DNA from: Pyropia yezoensis
Taxonomy: Eukaryota > Rhodophyta > Bangiophyceae > Bangiales > Bangiaceae
NCBI GenBank assembly: GCA_009829735.1
Contig: CM020620.1
Span: 14,877,420 to 14,941,419, forward strand
Reading direction: 5' to 3'
Length of the DNA: 64,000 bases
Shown here: positions 42,499 through 52,915 of the stretch, one piece after another
Position numbering within the stretch: the first letter of the stretch is position 1
Layout: each line of letters begins with the position of its first letter
The notes under the pieces: generated by a model
Seen by the model: only the letters and a program-made list of their open reading frames with translations
Database searches by the model: none
Told to the model about the DNA's origin: nothing
Position numbers and translations under genes: made by a program

Positions 42499-44174
42499 TC
42501 ACGCTCGCGTCGCGTTCCCATGGGCTCGTACGCCGACGCGGGAACGGAACGCGGCAAAGGCGGCCACAGGCAGCGGCTTTGTGAAGCCGTCGGCCGCCAT
42601 CTCCATCGTCGGCAGGCGGTAGAAGGCCACCTCCCCGCGCGCATCGCGGTCCCGCACAATGTGGTGTGCGATATCAATGTGCTTGGCCCGCCCGGTGCCC
42701 TCCGGGATGGACACCATGGCCAGACAGGCATTGTTGTCCTCCCCAATCTTGACCGTCGTGAGTGGCTCCCCCAGGTCAACCAGCAGCTTGCGCAACCACA
42801 GGGCATCCTTTGTGACCGCTGCGGCGGCGATATACTCCGCCTCTGCCGTGGAGGTCGACACCGTCTGCTGCCGCCGGCTGCACGAGGACACCGCGGTGCC
42901 GTTCCAACAGAACAGCCAGCCCGTCGTGGACCGGCGCGTTTCCCTGTCGGCCGCGAAGTCCGCGTCGCAGCACGCCTCCAGTTACCCCCCCCCGCCAAAG
43001 CAGAGGCCCATGTCGAGCGTGCCGGCGAGATACCGCAGCACCTGCTTGGCGGCGCGCCAGTGCCCGCCCTCTGGTGCGTGCATGAAACGCGACAGCACGC
43101 CAGCAGCAAAGGCGATGTCTGGGCGCGTAGTGTTGGCCAAATATAGCAGGCCCCCCACTAGCTCCGCGTACGCGGGCCCGCCCTCGTCCTGGAGCTTGGC
43201 CCCTGTGCGGGCCAGCACCACGCCGGGGGCCATGGGCACCTTGGCCGAGTAGGCGCTGCCCAGCCCGTGCGCCCCGACCAAGGCGCGGGCGTAGCCTGGG
43301 CTCGCCAGCGTGAGGGTGCGCGCCGCCCGGTCACGGGTGATGCGCATACCTAGGAAGTCCCTCACCTCCCCCAGGTCGCGGATGGTGCAAGCCGATGTAA
43401 TGACGTCCTTAACTGCCTCGATTCCAGCCCGATCCTTGGCTGACAGCAATACATCGTCCACGTGTACCAGGATGAAAAGTACGCCGTGGACCGCGTGGCT
43501 CCAGACAAAGGGGCAGAGGTCCGCAGCTGAGCGCACCGCACCCGCGTTGACCAGCGTGGTAGCAAAGTGGCTACCCCACAGGCGGCTAACCTACTTGCAC
43601 CCGTACAAGGCTCGGAGGATGTGCAATACCAGCTTCTTGCCGCCCACCGCATAGCCCTCCGGCTGCTCCACGTACACGTTCTTGTCCATAATGGCGTTGA
43701 GGTAGGCGGTCTTGATGTCCAGGCAGTGGATCTACATGTTCCTCGCGGCCGCGAGGGCAAGGACAGCGCGCACGGTCGCTTTTGCCGGCGTGGGCGCCCA
43801 GACCTCGTCGTAGTCGACGCCGGGCTTCTGTGAGAAGCCGCGGACAACAAAACGCGTCTTGTAGCGCACCACGTTGCCGGCCGCGTCACGCTTCGGGTCA
43901 AAAACCCAGCGGCTACCGGTTGCTTGGCCCCCGGCGGGAGATCCGTGAGCTCCCATGCGTTGTTGTCTGCCAGCGACCGCAGCTCATCCTGCATGGCCTC
44001 GCGCCACAGGTGGGCGTCGGGCCGTGCCATAGCCTCCTTGACTGTGGTCGGTATGGTGCGCAGGGCTTCACTGGTAAAAGCCGTTATGGTTGCCTGGCTG
44101 GCTGACCCCTGAGCGTCGTCAAAGAAGCGCTTAGGGCGCCGCGACCGCACAGGGTAGCGCCCGTCACCAAACAC
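42499..44174 (-). pseudogene. Copia reverse transcriptase and RNase H, broken
   Basis: The RT domain starts with a block typical of copia (WREAMQDELRSLADNNAWEL, 44070 region), shifts frame near 43940, continues with SRWVFDPKRD and GVDYDEVWAPT, and meets stops at 43732 and 43591. The catalytic motif reads HVDD (about 43450-43465), where YVDD is usual. After a further stop near 42982, RNase H continues with STSTAEAEYIAAAAVTKDAL and ends at 42499. The reading remains recognisable throughout, so the damage is recent compared with the age of the family. It cannot make an active protein as assembled. Confidence 0.85.
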
Positions 44175-44225
44175 TGAGGGATTCGGCTCGCCACGTGTCG
44201 GGTCCGATGATGAAGTTTCCGGGAC

Positions 44226-46595
44226 TTAGTCGACCGGCGCAGGTTCGCTTGGAGTTGATCGGGGGCTCTCGGGTTGGCTCGACGAACTGTCAGGCGTCTC
44301 CGTGGTGGTGTTCGATTGGTAGTCGGTTTCAGTTGTCGAATCTGCGCCGCTGTCAGGAGCCAGGATTGACGGTGGGGAACTCGAACCCCCCCGTGTGCGC
44401 AGCGTTTCGTCCACAACTACATCCCGGCGCACCACCACCTTGCGCGTCGCGGGGTTGTAGAAACGGTACGCGTGTCCCCCAGCCGCGTAGCCTACCACGC
44501 GCCCGAGCGTTGTCTTCGGCTGCAGCTTCCGCTGCTGGCCCTTGGGTTTCAGCGCATACGCGAGGCTCCCCCAGATGCGGAGGCTGGCAACGTCCGGCTT
44601 TTTCCCTTATAAGCGCTGGTGCGGCGTAGCCTTCCCGTCACTTGTGGGCGCGCGGTTGCGTGTGTAGACGACCGCCATCAATGTCTCCGCCCACAGCTCC
44701 TCGCAGAGTCCGGCCTCCGCTAATATGGAGCGGACTCGCTCCATTAGGGTCCGGTTGAGGCGCTCGGCCTTCCCATTCTGCTGCGGGGTGTGTGTCGCCG
44801 TCAGCTCAAGACGGATCTCCCGCCGGGCGTAAACCGCCCGCATCTCCGCGGAGACCAGCTCCTCAGCACCGTCGCACCGTACACGCTTCACCCGTGCCCC
44901 AGCCTGTAGCTCCAGCTGGGCGATCCAGGCCTGGACCGCCTTTCCAGCCTCGCTCTTGTCCTTCAAGGCAGAGAACACCTCCAGCTCCGTCGCTTCATCC
45001 AGAACGGCGACAAAGTGGCGGGCCTTGCCCAGCGAGTCCGGGAGGGGCCCAAAGAGATCCATGTGGACCAGCTCGAGCTTTCCCGTGGCGGCGTCCTTGG
45101 CGCGGAACGGCTCGGCGTGCATCCGCCCCACAATGCACAGGTGGCACAGTGCCCCCTCTGTAGACGCGACGTCGGTGGCCTGCAATGGCGCCATGCCCTT
45201 GACGAGGGTACTTACGATGCGGAGGTTGGTGGCACTCAGGTGACAGTATCGCCTGTGCCAGAGGCGCGCCACCTCGCTGGACGCCTGACCAAAGGCCACG
45301 GTGGCCGCCGACGTCTCCTGCATACCGACCTCGTACTGGTTGCGGCTGTTAGGGGTCCCCATCATCGCCATACGGGCGGATGTGCGCACCGCACAGGTAT
45401 CGCCGATAAAGTCGACCGAGCCCCCGTGAGGAGTCACTGCCCTCACGGACAGCAAGTTGTCCGCCAGGCTGGGCACGTAGAGCACCTCCTCAAGGGTGAC
45501 CGGAATACCCGGCTGGGGAGACACGCGCAGGGACCCCTTGCCCATAGCCGCGGCCGTCTCCCCGTTCGCCAGCGTCACACGGAGCCCGTCCGTCGAGATG
45601 TAGTTGACCAATTGGAAAGAATTGTTGGTCATGTGATGACTGGCGCCGGAGTCAATTATCCAAATGTGACTCGAGTTGGTACGCGACCCGGATTGGCTGG
45701 ACGCGTCGGCTTGACCTGCCATAGGAGGGCGCGCGTCCTTTACAGTGGCCGTGAACGCCACCGCCCCAGACGAAACGTCGTCAGGGCATTGACCATGGCC
45801 GCCGCCGCCCCCGCTTCGCCGCTTCTTGTCTGCCGCCAATTTGCGGCACTCGTGACGGCGATGGCCCGGCTTGCTGCAATACCAGTAAAGCAGCTGCTTG
45901 GCGCCTGCTGAGGTTGGGCCGCGCGAGTCTCCTCGGCCACCACCGCCACTGCCAACCGGATGATAGGCGCCATACGCAATGGACGACTCCCCGCCGCCCT
46001 TGTGGGCCGTCTCCTTCTGCTCCACCTCGAGGGGTAGCAGTGCTGTGAGCAGCTGGTCCCACGGGAAGGAGACCCCCGCCGTCATCAGCACAGAAGTGAC
46101 CGTCTTGTACGCCGAGGGCAGGCCGGCCAGCACGTGCAGAACCGCCGTGTCCTCGCCGATTGGGTGACCCGCGCCGGCGAGCTCTGCTCGCAGAGTTTTG
46201 GCTCGCCCAACGTAGGTCATGAGCGCCTCGCCGTCGCACATTCGCAGGGTGGCGAGCTCACGCGTCAGCTGGACCTTACGCGCGCTGGTTTTACTCTGAA
46301 ACGCCGCCTCCAGCGCGCCCCAGGCTTGGCGGGCCGTCCCAGCCTCCGCCAGCGTGGGTAGGTGCTGGGTCTTGACGCCAAGTATGATCTCTGCCAGCGC
46401 TCTTCTGTCCTTCTGGTTGTATTGCTCCAGCGCGGCCGCCTCTCACTCGGGCGGCGGCGACTCCTCTATCGGTTGTGACAGGTCCTTGGTGACGAGGTGG
46501 GCTTTGAAGAGTAGAGCCCATGTGTTGTAATCCTCGTCCAGCTTGGGCACCCGGCGGTACGACAGGTCCTCCGCGTCGGCCATCAGCCCCTCCAT
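44226..46595 (-). pseudogene. Copia Gag, protease and integrase, broken by stops
   Basis: Gag probably starts at the ATG at 46595, with the copia block KLDEDYNTWALLFKAHL. An in-frame TGA at 46443-46445 interrupts it and the same frame continues through the rest of Gag. The zinc knuckle has lost its first Cys (YWYCSKPGHRRHEC, Tyr at that place). Protease has the intact active site IIDSGASHHMTN. The integrase zinc region (LWHRRYCHLS, then CHLC) and its core follow, with acidic residues in HMDLFGP, RCDGAEE and the Glu of NGKAERLNRTL. A TAA at 44607-44609 then stops the frame, which continues to TAA at 44226 through a Ser/Thr-rich linker. All these breaks are single-base stops in one frame. Confidence 0.85.
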
Positions 46596-46702
46596 CTCGG
46601 CAAGGGCAAGCAGGAGAAGGACGCGCCCAGAGGCCGTGGCAGCGTCTGAAGAGGGGCGGCGTGTGAGCGAGTAGCACCGCGAGCGTGGGGATCTCGCGCA
46701 AT

Positions 46703-46716
46703 CTGGGCCCATAACC
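46703..46716 (-). promoter_or_regulatory. Primer-binding site matching the anticodon arm of initiator tRNA-Met
   Basis: The plus strand reads CTGGGCCCATAACC directly against the 5' LTR, which equals the anticodon stem-loop of eukaryotic initiator tRNA-Met. The element RNA would thus pair with an internal part of the tRNA, as in Drosophila copia, which uses a half-tRNA primer. Confidence 0.85.
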
Positions 46717-47030
46717 TGTTGAGCAAACACGCGCACTTTATCCCTTGGGGTCCACTCGGCGCTCGCTACCCGCCGACTTGTACTCTCGTGGTGCCCCCCT
46801 GGTCCCACTCCGCCGTGCCGGTCGCGCCTACCTGCAGTGCCCGGCCAGGGATGCTCCCGCGGGCACCGCCCCACGCGCAAGTGGAACAACACAATACAAC
46901 GCAATAAAACTCACTCCCTAACACCATCGGGCCGTGTCAATACTATCAGGCCATGACACTCAAAGCCCGACTTACCCAGCAATGCGGCTGACACCTGATG
47001 GGATTGCGGCCGCCACCTGGCATGCCAACG
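46717..47030 (-). repeat. 5' LTR of the copia element
   Basis: Plus-strand sequence TGTTGAGCAA to GCCAACG, 314 bases, about 98% identical to 42158-42472. Confidence 0.88.
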
Positions 47031-47121
47031 TATATAGCATTCTGTGCACTGCAATGAATTGGTCAATGGAATAGATGGATGGGCTGCTGCGCGGCATGGA
47101 CAAGCGCGAGGGGTTCAGACG

Positions 47122-47770
47122 GCGCAGCACTGCTTATCCCCTGTCAAGATACAAGCCCGATTTTGGCCAGATCTCTTGCTTCGTTGTGCAAATTCTTGCC
47201 CTGCTCGAGCACGAAAATGAGCGGCTCGAGCAGAATGTTGCTTTTCTGATCGAGGGGATGGGCCGAGGCCACAGAATCTCCCCCAGGATGACTGACACGA
47301 CGGCCGCTGTCGGTGTTCTGTCAACCAATGACAACAGCGGTGGCGCTGCTGTTCGCTGGACGGAGCGTTCCATTGGTCAGAATTCACGTTGTAGATGTTG
47401 AGCAAGGCGGAGAGATTTTTCCGTGCAGACCCTCGAAAGCTGTCGTCGCGCAGGTTTTTGCTCAACCAGTGCGAGAGATTGCGCGGTGTTTAAACGCGTT
47501 TGTTTAAACATTGCTCCCAAGCGTAGCGATGGTCGGTCGCTTCTTTGCGCTTCACGAGAGTGCTCTCCTGCCCCGTGCGCTTCCGGTCATACCTAGGGCG
47601 GTGGCGACTACCGATCGCCCGAGCTGTCATAGGCAGAAAGCAAGAAGCGGGGGTAAAAGCGGTGTCTATGATGCCTTAAGGGGGGGTCGATGCAGGTTTT
47701 ATGCAGGTTTTCGCTCGAGAATTTCCCAAAAAAGCAAGAAAATTTTGACAGGCGATAAGCAGTGCTGCGC
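47122..47770. mobile_element. Small terminal-inverted-repeat element (MITE-like)
   Basis: A 29-base terminal inverted repeat with about two mismatches bounds the segment: 47122-47150 (GCGCAGCACTGCTTATC...) and 47742-47770. The 649-base interior has no open frame of note but contains another perfect inverted pair (CTGCTCGAG 47201-47209 and CTCGAGCAG 47225-47233) and two copies of TGTTTAAAC near 47490-47510. No target duplication is clear, so the superfamily is open. Confidence 0.55.
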
Positions 47771-48259
47771 GGGGTCTCCCCCCTATGTTTTTGTGAGACA
47801 TGCTCGGAGTCATTGTGTAGTTTGAGCCCGTTTTTGAACACGTTTTGTTACACTATGGGAGAGCAAGATTCGTGACGCACGGGGACGGCTCCTGGCCACA
47901 CACTGGCCCAGTCCAGTCCCCCCAATTGATAGGGCATCCACTCGCGTAAGTACACACGGGATCCCGGTTGAGGGCGTCGCGAAAAAAGCGCGGCGTGGTC
48001 ACGTCGCGACAAAAAAAAAACACCGCCCAATCCCCTGCTTGGCGTGTGGACCGCACACCACATCCATGGAGTGCACGCCGCCGGCGACCCAGCGCACCAC
48101 CTCTGCGCAGCAGCCCCCACCCCCCCCACCCTCTCCCCACATTCGCAGCTCATCAAAGACGCGTTGCGTACCAGCCGCTTCCGCCAACGGCTGCCGTCGC
48201 CGCCCTTGTCTGGCGCTCCAGCCGCCGTTTTTCCTCCCCCCCCCCCTTGCTGGCCCCCG
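47771..48259. other. Region upstream of the USP gene
   Basis: Non-coding by appearance. It has an A-run of ten at about 48010-48020 and C-runs near 48120 and 48236-48246 ahead of the start codon. Confidence 0.4.
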
Positions 48260-50721
48260 ATGGGCCGCTCTTCGGCCACCCCCCACGGCGGCGGTTCGAG
48301 CCGCGCCGTGGCGACCGCCCGAGCGGCGCTACCGCGCATCCGCTTTGTGGCCGCGCGCCTGGCGCCCGACGGTACGCCCACCACCGAAGCGGCTGCGACC
48401 GCCGCCGCCGCCGCCACTGCCGCTGATGCCGGGCCGGCGGGTGTCGGCGTCGGCGGCGGCAGCAGCGGCGACGGCGGCGGCGACGGCGGCGACGACGGTG
48501 GCGGCCTTCCCGGTGGTGGCTGGCTGTCTCCCGCGGGCGCCCTGCCGCTGGCGTGGTCGGCTGTGCGGGGTGCGCCGGCGGGGCTGGCCAACACGGGCAA
48601 CACGTGCTTCCTCAACGCGGCGCTGCAGTGCCTCGCCGCGCTGCCGCCGCTGGTGGGGGGGCTCCTCGCGGGCGGCCACTCGGCACGATGTGGAGTGCGG
48701 TCTGGGGGCGGCGGTGGCGGCGGTGGGGGGTCGGGGCGGGGGGCGAGGCCTGGCGGCCGCGGTGGCGGCCGCGGCGGTCGCGGCGGGGGCGGGGCGCTCG
48801 CCCTCTTTCGCCGCGCCGGCGGCGGATCCGACGGTGGAAAGTTTTGTGCGACCGCCGCCCTCGAGGCGGTCATCCGGCGGATGGTGGACAAGCGGGCGGC
48901 CGGCGGCGACGGCAACGGGGGCGGCGGGTTTGGGGGTCGCCGCGGGGCGGTGGTGACGCCCGTGGAGCTGTCATCGGCGCTGCGCGCGACGGTGCGGACG
49001 TTTCGGCCCGGCCGGCAGGAGGACGCCCACGAGTACCTGCGGCACCTCCTCGACGCGACCGTCCGGTCGGCGACGCTCGGCTGTGCGCGTGCCGCATCGG
49101 CGCTGCCCCGCCGGCCAGCGTCGGCCGCCGAGGAGGCGCGCACCCTCACCCACCGGGTGTTTGGGGGCACCTCCCAGTCGACGGTCGTGTGTGGCTCGTG
49201 TGGGCGGCACAGCCCGACGCTCGAGACGTTTCTCGACCTGAGCGTCGACGTGGCGCCGTCGCTCGACCGTGCGCTGGCGCGCTACTTTGCGGCCGAGACC
49301 CTGGGGGGGGCCAACGCGTACGCGTGTGACGGGTGTCGCCGGCGGGGGCGGGCAACGAAGCAGATGGCCCTGCGGCGGCTGCCGCTGGTGCTGGCCATCC
49401 AGATCAAGCGGTTTGTGGGGGGGCGCGGCAAGAACAACGCGCCGATGCGGTACCCGGCGGCGCTGGGCCTTGGCGACTACCTCGCGGCACCCCCGCCGGC
49501 GGGGTCGTCCCCGGCGGCCGCCGCGGCGGTGACCGCCGCGGCGGCCGCCACGTACGACCTGGCGGCGGTGCTCGTGCACGCGGGCTCGTCTCGCCACAGC
49601 GGGCACTACACGGCGTACGTCAAGTCGCCTGCGGGGCGGTGGGCCCACCAGGACGACTCTGCCAGCCGGGTGGCGGGGGAGGCGACCGCACTGGGCCAGC
49701 GCGCCTACATGCTATTTTATTGTCGACGGCCTGGGGCGGCGGAGCGCGCAGCCACGGCCGCCGGGGGGGGGGTGCCCCGCCCGGCAGGCATAGCCACCCC
49801 CACCGCCACCGCCACCACTGTCACCCCCACCGCTGCTGACGCCGCTCCTGCTGCCTCCTCCTCGTGTACCGCCTCTGACTCGGACGACGATGACGAATTT
49901 GTGGACGCGACTGACGTTTTTGCCGCCCTCCGCCACCGCGGCCGCGGGAGCGGTGGCGACTGCGGTGGGCGTGACGGCAGCCGCAGTCGCTCCCCGTCGC
50001 CGTCCCCCGCGGCGGTGGTGTCGGCACTCCTGCCCTCCCCGCTGACGCTCACGCCCGACAGTACCGACGGTGGTGGTGGTGGTGGCGGTGGCGGTGGTGG
50101 CGGTGGCGGTGGCGGTGGCGGTGGCGGTGGCGGTAGCGGCAGCGGTCGAGGTGGTAGCGGTAGCGGTACCGGCGGTGGTGGTGGTGGTGGTGGTGGTGGT
50201 GGTAGTGGTGGGTGGGGCGTCTCTGCCGCCTTTGCCAACGGTGGTGCGGCAGCACCGGCTGCGGCGGCGGCACCCCGCGGCACCCCCACCGGCGGGGGCG
50301 GCGGCACCAAGCGCGCGCGCGCGGGCGAAGCGTGGGACGCTGCCCTCGACGCCGGGCGGGTGTCGAAAAAGGGCAAGGCCGCGGCGCGCCGCGCCGCGGC
50401 GGCGGCGGCGGCGGCCGCTGCCCCCGCCGGTGGGCCGTCGCCGTGGGACCGCCTCGCGTCCCAGCTGGCGGCTGGCGGCTCCCGCGGTGGGGGTGGGGGT
50501 GGTGGCGGCGGCGACCGACCGCGGCATGGTAGAGGGGGTGGTGGGGGTGGGGGTGGGGGTGGGGGTGGGGGCGGGGGCGGGGGCGGGGGGGGGCGTAGGG
50601 GTGGTGGTGGTGGGGCGGGGCGCCGTGGCGGGCGGGGGGGGGGGGGGGAGGGCGCGGCGGCGGCCGCCCCGTGGGTGGCTGGCGTGGCCGCGGCGCGGGG
50701 GGGGGGCGGCGCGGCGGTGGC

Positions 50722-50756
<35 letters not shown>

Positions 50757-50884
50757 GCGGCAGTGGGTCTAAGATGCACCCGCCGCCCGCCCCCCCCTCT
50801 CCCCGTGGCCGATGTGGACGGCAGCCGCGGGAGCGTGTGGGAGCTGGGAGGGCGGTGTTGGGGGGGGGTGCACGAGTGGGGTAA
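48260..50884 (+). CDS. Ubiquitin carboxyl-terminal hydrolase, USP36/42-like
   Basis: The protein is a USP-family cysteine protease that removes ubiquitin from proteins. Numbered from the frame opening at 48044, the Cys box GLANTGNTCFLNAALQCLA has the catalytic Cys188, the His box SRHSGHYTAYV has His521, and WAHQDDSASRV has the Asp at 537. The zinc ribbon is present (CGSCGRHSPTLETF and CDGCRRRG) and the domain ends at AYMLFYCRR. A Gly-rich insertion (about 215-260) lies inside the finger region. The C-terminal 350 residues are mostly Gly, Ala and Ser runs, apart from WDAALDAGRVSKKGK, which resembles the C-terminal motif of nucleolar USP36/USP42. The ATG at 48260 is my preferred start; the frame has no stop back to 48044. 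Nucleolar location is an inference. Confidence 0.85.
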
Positions 50885-50929
50885 GTGTGGGTGTTTTGGG
50901 GGCGGCTCCTCTCCTTTCTTCCCCCTTCT

Positions 50930-50961
<32 letters not shown>

Positions 50962-51432
50962 ACGCCCCCCGCGCCCTGTGTTAATACTTTTTTTTTCTTC
51001 GCCGCTCGCCGCTCGCCGCGGACCGCGCTGCCAGGGGCGGCCCCCTCGGGGGGGGGGGTGCCGTCGTGCTGCTGCGCCTCGCGCAGACGCCGCGCCCGGG
51101 GCGGCAGCACGGGCGGGGGGGGGTCCCGTACCTGCGGCCGTCTGGGCGGGCGAGATCCCGCGGGGACGGTCGAGGCCGCCTCTGCCTTCCACCGAACCCC
51201 CCACCCGCCACTTCATCGCCCGCGTGGCCCGCCTCGTGCGCCCGCCCCGCCCCGCCCGCCTCGCCCCCCCCGGCCCCGGCGGCACCACGCACCACTTTCG
51301 CCTGCCCCCTGCCGCACCCCCCAGCAACCCCCCGCCCCACCCCCCCGCAACCGCCCCCTCCCCCCCCTCCCGCCGATGTTGCTCACCCCTCCATCCCCCC
51401 TCGCCACCCGTCCGCGGCGGCGCGCCGCCGCC
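50885..51432. other. Intergenic, pyrimidine-rich
   Basis: A C-run of about 27 bases (50933-50960) and a T-run (50988-50997) follow the USP stop. The rest is C-rich leader of the next gene. Long frames on both strands here are Pro/Arg filler. Confidence 0.45.
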
Positions 51433-52915
51433 ATGCGCGTCGGGCCGCTGCTGTTCGCGGCGCCCCCGCTCCCCCCGCGCGGCGCCGCCCCCCCCCGCCC
51501 CCCGCCGCGTCTCCCTGCCGCCGCCCCCCGCCGCTGTACCAGCCGCCCCCACGGTCGTGCCCGCCCCCCGCCGCCACCGCCGCCGCCGTCGCCGCCGCCG
51601 CCGCCGCGGCGTCGCGCCGCCGACGCGGTCGCCGGCCCCGCCGCCGCCGCCGCCGCCACGCCGCCCCCACCCCCGCGTCGGCGGCCCGTACCCGCCGCCG
51701 ATACCTCTCCCGCCACTGTCGCCGCCGCCGTCGCCGCCGCCGCCGCCGCCACTGCAGCCGCCACCGCCACTGCCACCACCACCACCACCACCACCGCCGC
51801 CACCGCTGCTGTGTACCGGCTGGCGCTGCCGCTGGTGGGGGCACCGGCCGGGGCGCCCCGCCTGCACACGGCGGTGCTGGTCGCCCGGCCGACGGCGGCA
51901 GCAGCAGCAGCAGCAGCCGCAGCAGCTGCTGGGGCAGGGTCAATGGGGAGTGGCAGCAGGGACAGCGCCCGTGGGGGTGGTGGTGGTGGCGGTGGGGGTG
52001 CGGATGGGGGTGGGGGAGGCCGTGGCGGCCGGGACGACGGCCCCACCGTGACGACCGCCTATGACTTTTTGCCCGCCGCCCCGACCGCCCCGCGCACCGC
52101 GGCGGTGCTGCTGACGGGCGGGCGGGTGGCGGCGGTGGTGCGGGCGCGGAGGATGGGGGGCGGAGGGCTCCCGTCGCCGTCGCGGGGGGGGGGGGGGGGG
52201 GTGACGCTGTCAAGGTCAGAGGCGGTGGGGGGGCGAGGGGGCGGCGCTGGCGGTACCTTGGCGAGACGTCCGTGTACGTTCTTCCCCACCCTTTTTTTGC
52301 GTGTTTGCGGCCGCCATGGCCGGCGGTGGCGAGACAGTCCGTGGTGTGGTTGCCGCTGGTGGGTAGGTTGGGTCCGGGGGCGGGGTGGGGCGTGGGGGTG
52401 GGGAGGGTGATGGGGTGGGTCGTGATGGCGAGGGGGGTGCCCGCCAGCCGATGCCCCGAGGGGCGGGCCGGCGCTCGGGTGGGGGGGGTCCCGCCGCCGA
52501 TGGCGGCGGCGCGCGTGCGGCACCGAACGGCAGGGGGGCTCCCGACTGACATGGGAGACACGCGAGGGGCCCTCCCCCACCCCCCCCGGCCGTCCCACCT
52601 GCTGCGTGTATGTACCGTGCGTGCCATTGTACCTTTTCCTCCCTTCCCTCCTTCCCTCCCTCCCGTCGTCCCGCCCTCCCTCCCGCTCCCCTTCTTTTCC
52701 CACTGTGCCTCCTCCCTCCCCTCTGTCTGCTCCGGGTGGCCCACCCCTCGTACACACCCCCGCCTGCACTCGTCCCCCCCGACACATGTAGCACCGACGA
52801 GGCGATTGGGGCGTTCAACGATGGGTGGCCGCGGGAGCTGTCCCTCGGCAGCCGCGACTGCCGCACCTACGCCGCCGCGCTGGCAGCGTTTTTGGGCGTC
52901 GCGCCGCCGGCGTGA
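51433..52915 (+). CDS. Two-exon protein of unknown function, frame broken at an 18-G tract
   Basis: Exon 1 (51433-52273) starts at GCCGCCATGC and is Ala/Pro/Thr-rich, then has ordered sequence: VYRLALPLVGAPAGAPRLHT with AVLVA, then TTAYDFLPAAPTAPRTAAVL. A run of 18 G (52184-52201) shifts the frame by one, after which GRRWRYLGETSV leads to the donor GTACGT. Exon 2 (52792-52915) gives TDEAIGAFNDGW, then SLGSRDCRTYAAALAAFLGV. The pieces make sense only if the G-run length is wrong in the assembly or a real frameshift has killed the gene. I cannot name the family. The His in the LHTAVLV strand and the Cys in DCRTY are arranged as in permuted papain-like folds (PPPDE, LRAT), so a cysteine-hydrolase-like protein is a possible reading. 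Confidence 0.45.
52184..52201. repeat. Poly-G tract, 18 bases, inside exon 1
   Basis: The reading frame on the left (ending VVRARRM...) and that on the right (WRYLGETSV) differ by one base across this tract. Either the run is mis-counted or the gene is frameshifted. Confidence 0.7.
52274..52791 (+). other. Intron of the unknown gene
   Basis: 518 bases, donor GTACGT at 52274 and acceptor ACATGTAG ending at 52791, with a long C/T-rich tract at 52620-52730. Splicing joins a split Val codon in the frame downstream of the G-run. Confidence 0.5.

Larger units (their letters stand above)
42158..47030 (-). mobile_element. Decayed Ty1/copia LTR retrotransposon
   Basis: About 4.87 kb on the minus strand. 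Two LTRs of 315 and 314 bases differ by about six substitutions and one deleted base. The gene order read on the minus strand is Gag, protease, integrase, reverse transcriptase, RNase H, which is the copia order. Several in-frame stops and a frameshift break it (46443, 44607, 44226, near 43940, 43732, 43591, 42980). The flanks share CGTATAT (42151-42157 and 47029-47035), containing the likely TATAT target duplication. The primer site matches initiator tRNA-Met. Confidence 0.9.

Noticed and set aside
47848-49170. Long minus-strand frame opposite the USP gene
   Set aside because: It is a low-complexity Arg/Pro/Ala shadow of the catalytic domain on the other strand; no domain is visible.
49717-51867. 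716-codon minus-strand frame
   Set aside because: Gly/Pro/Ala runs complementary to the Gly-rich USP tail and the poly-C region; no ordered sequence.
51383-52744. 453-codon minus-strand frame
   Set aside because: Arg/Pro filler opposite the two-exon gene, caused by GC-rich repeats lacking stops.
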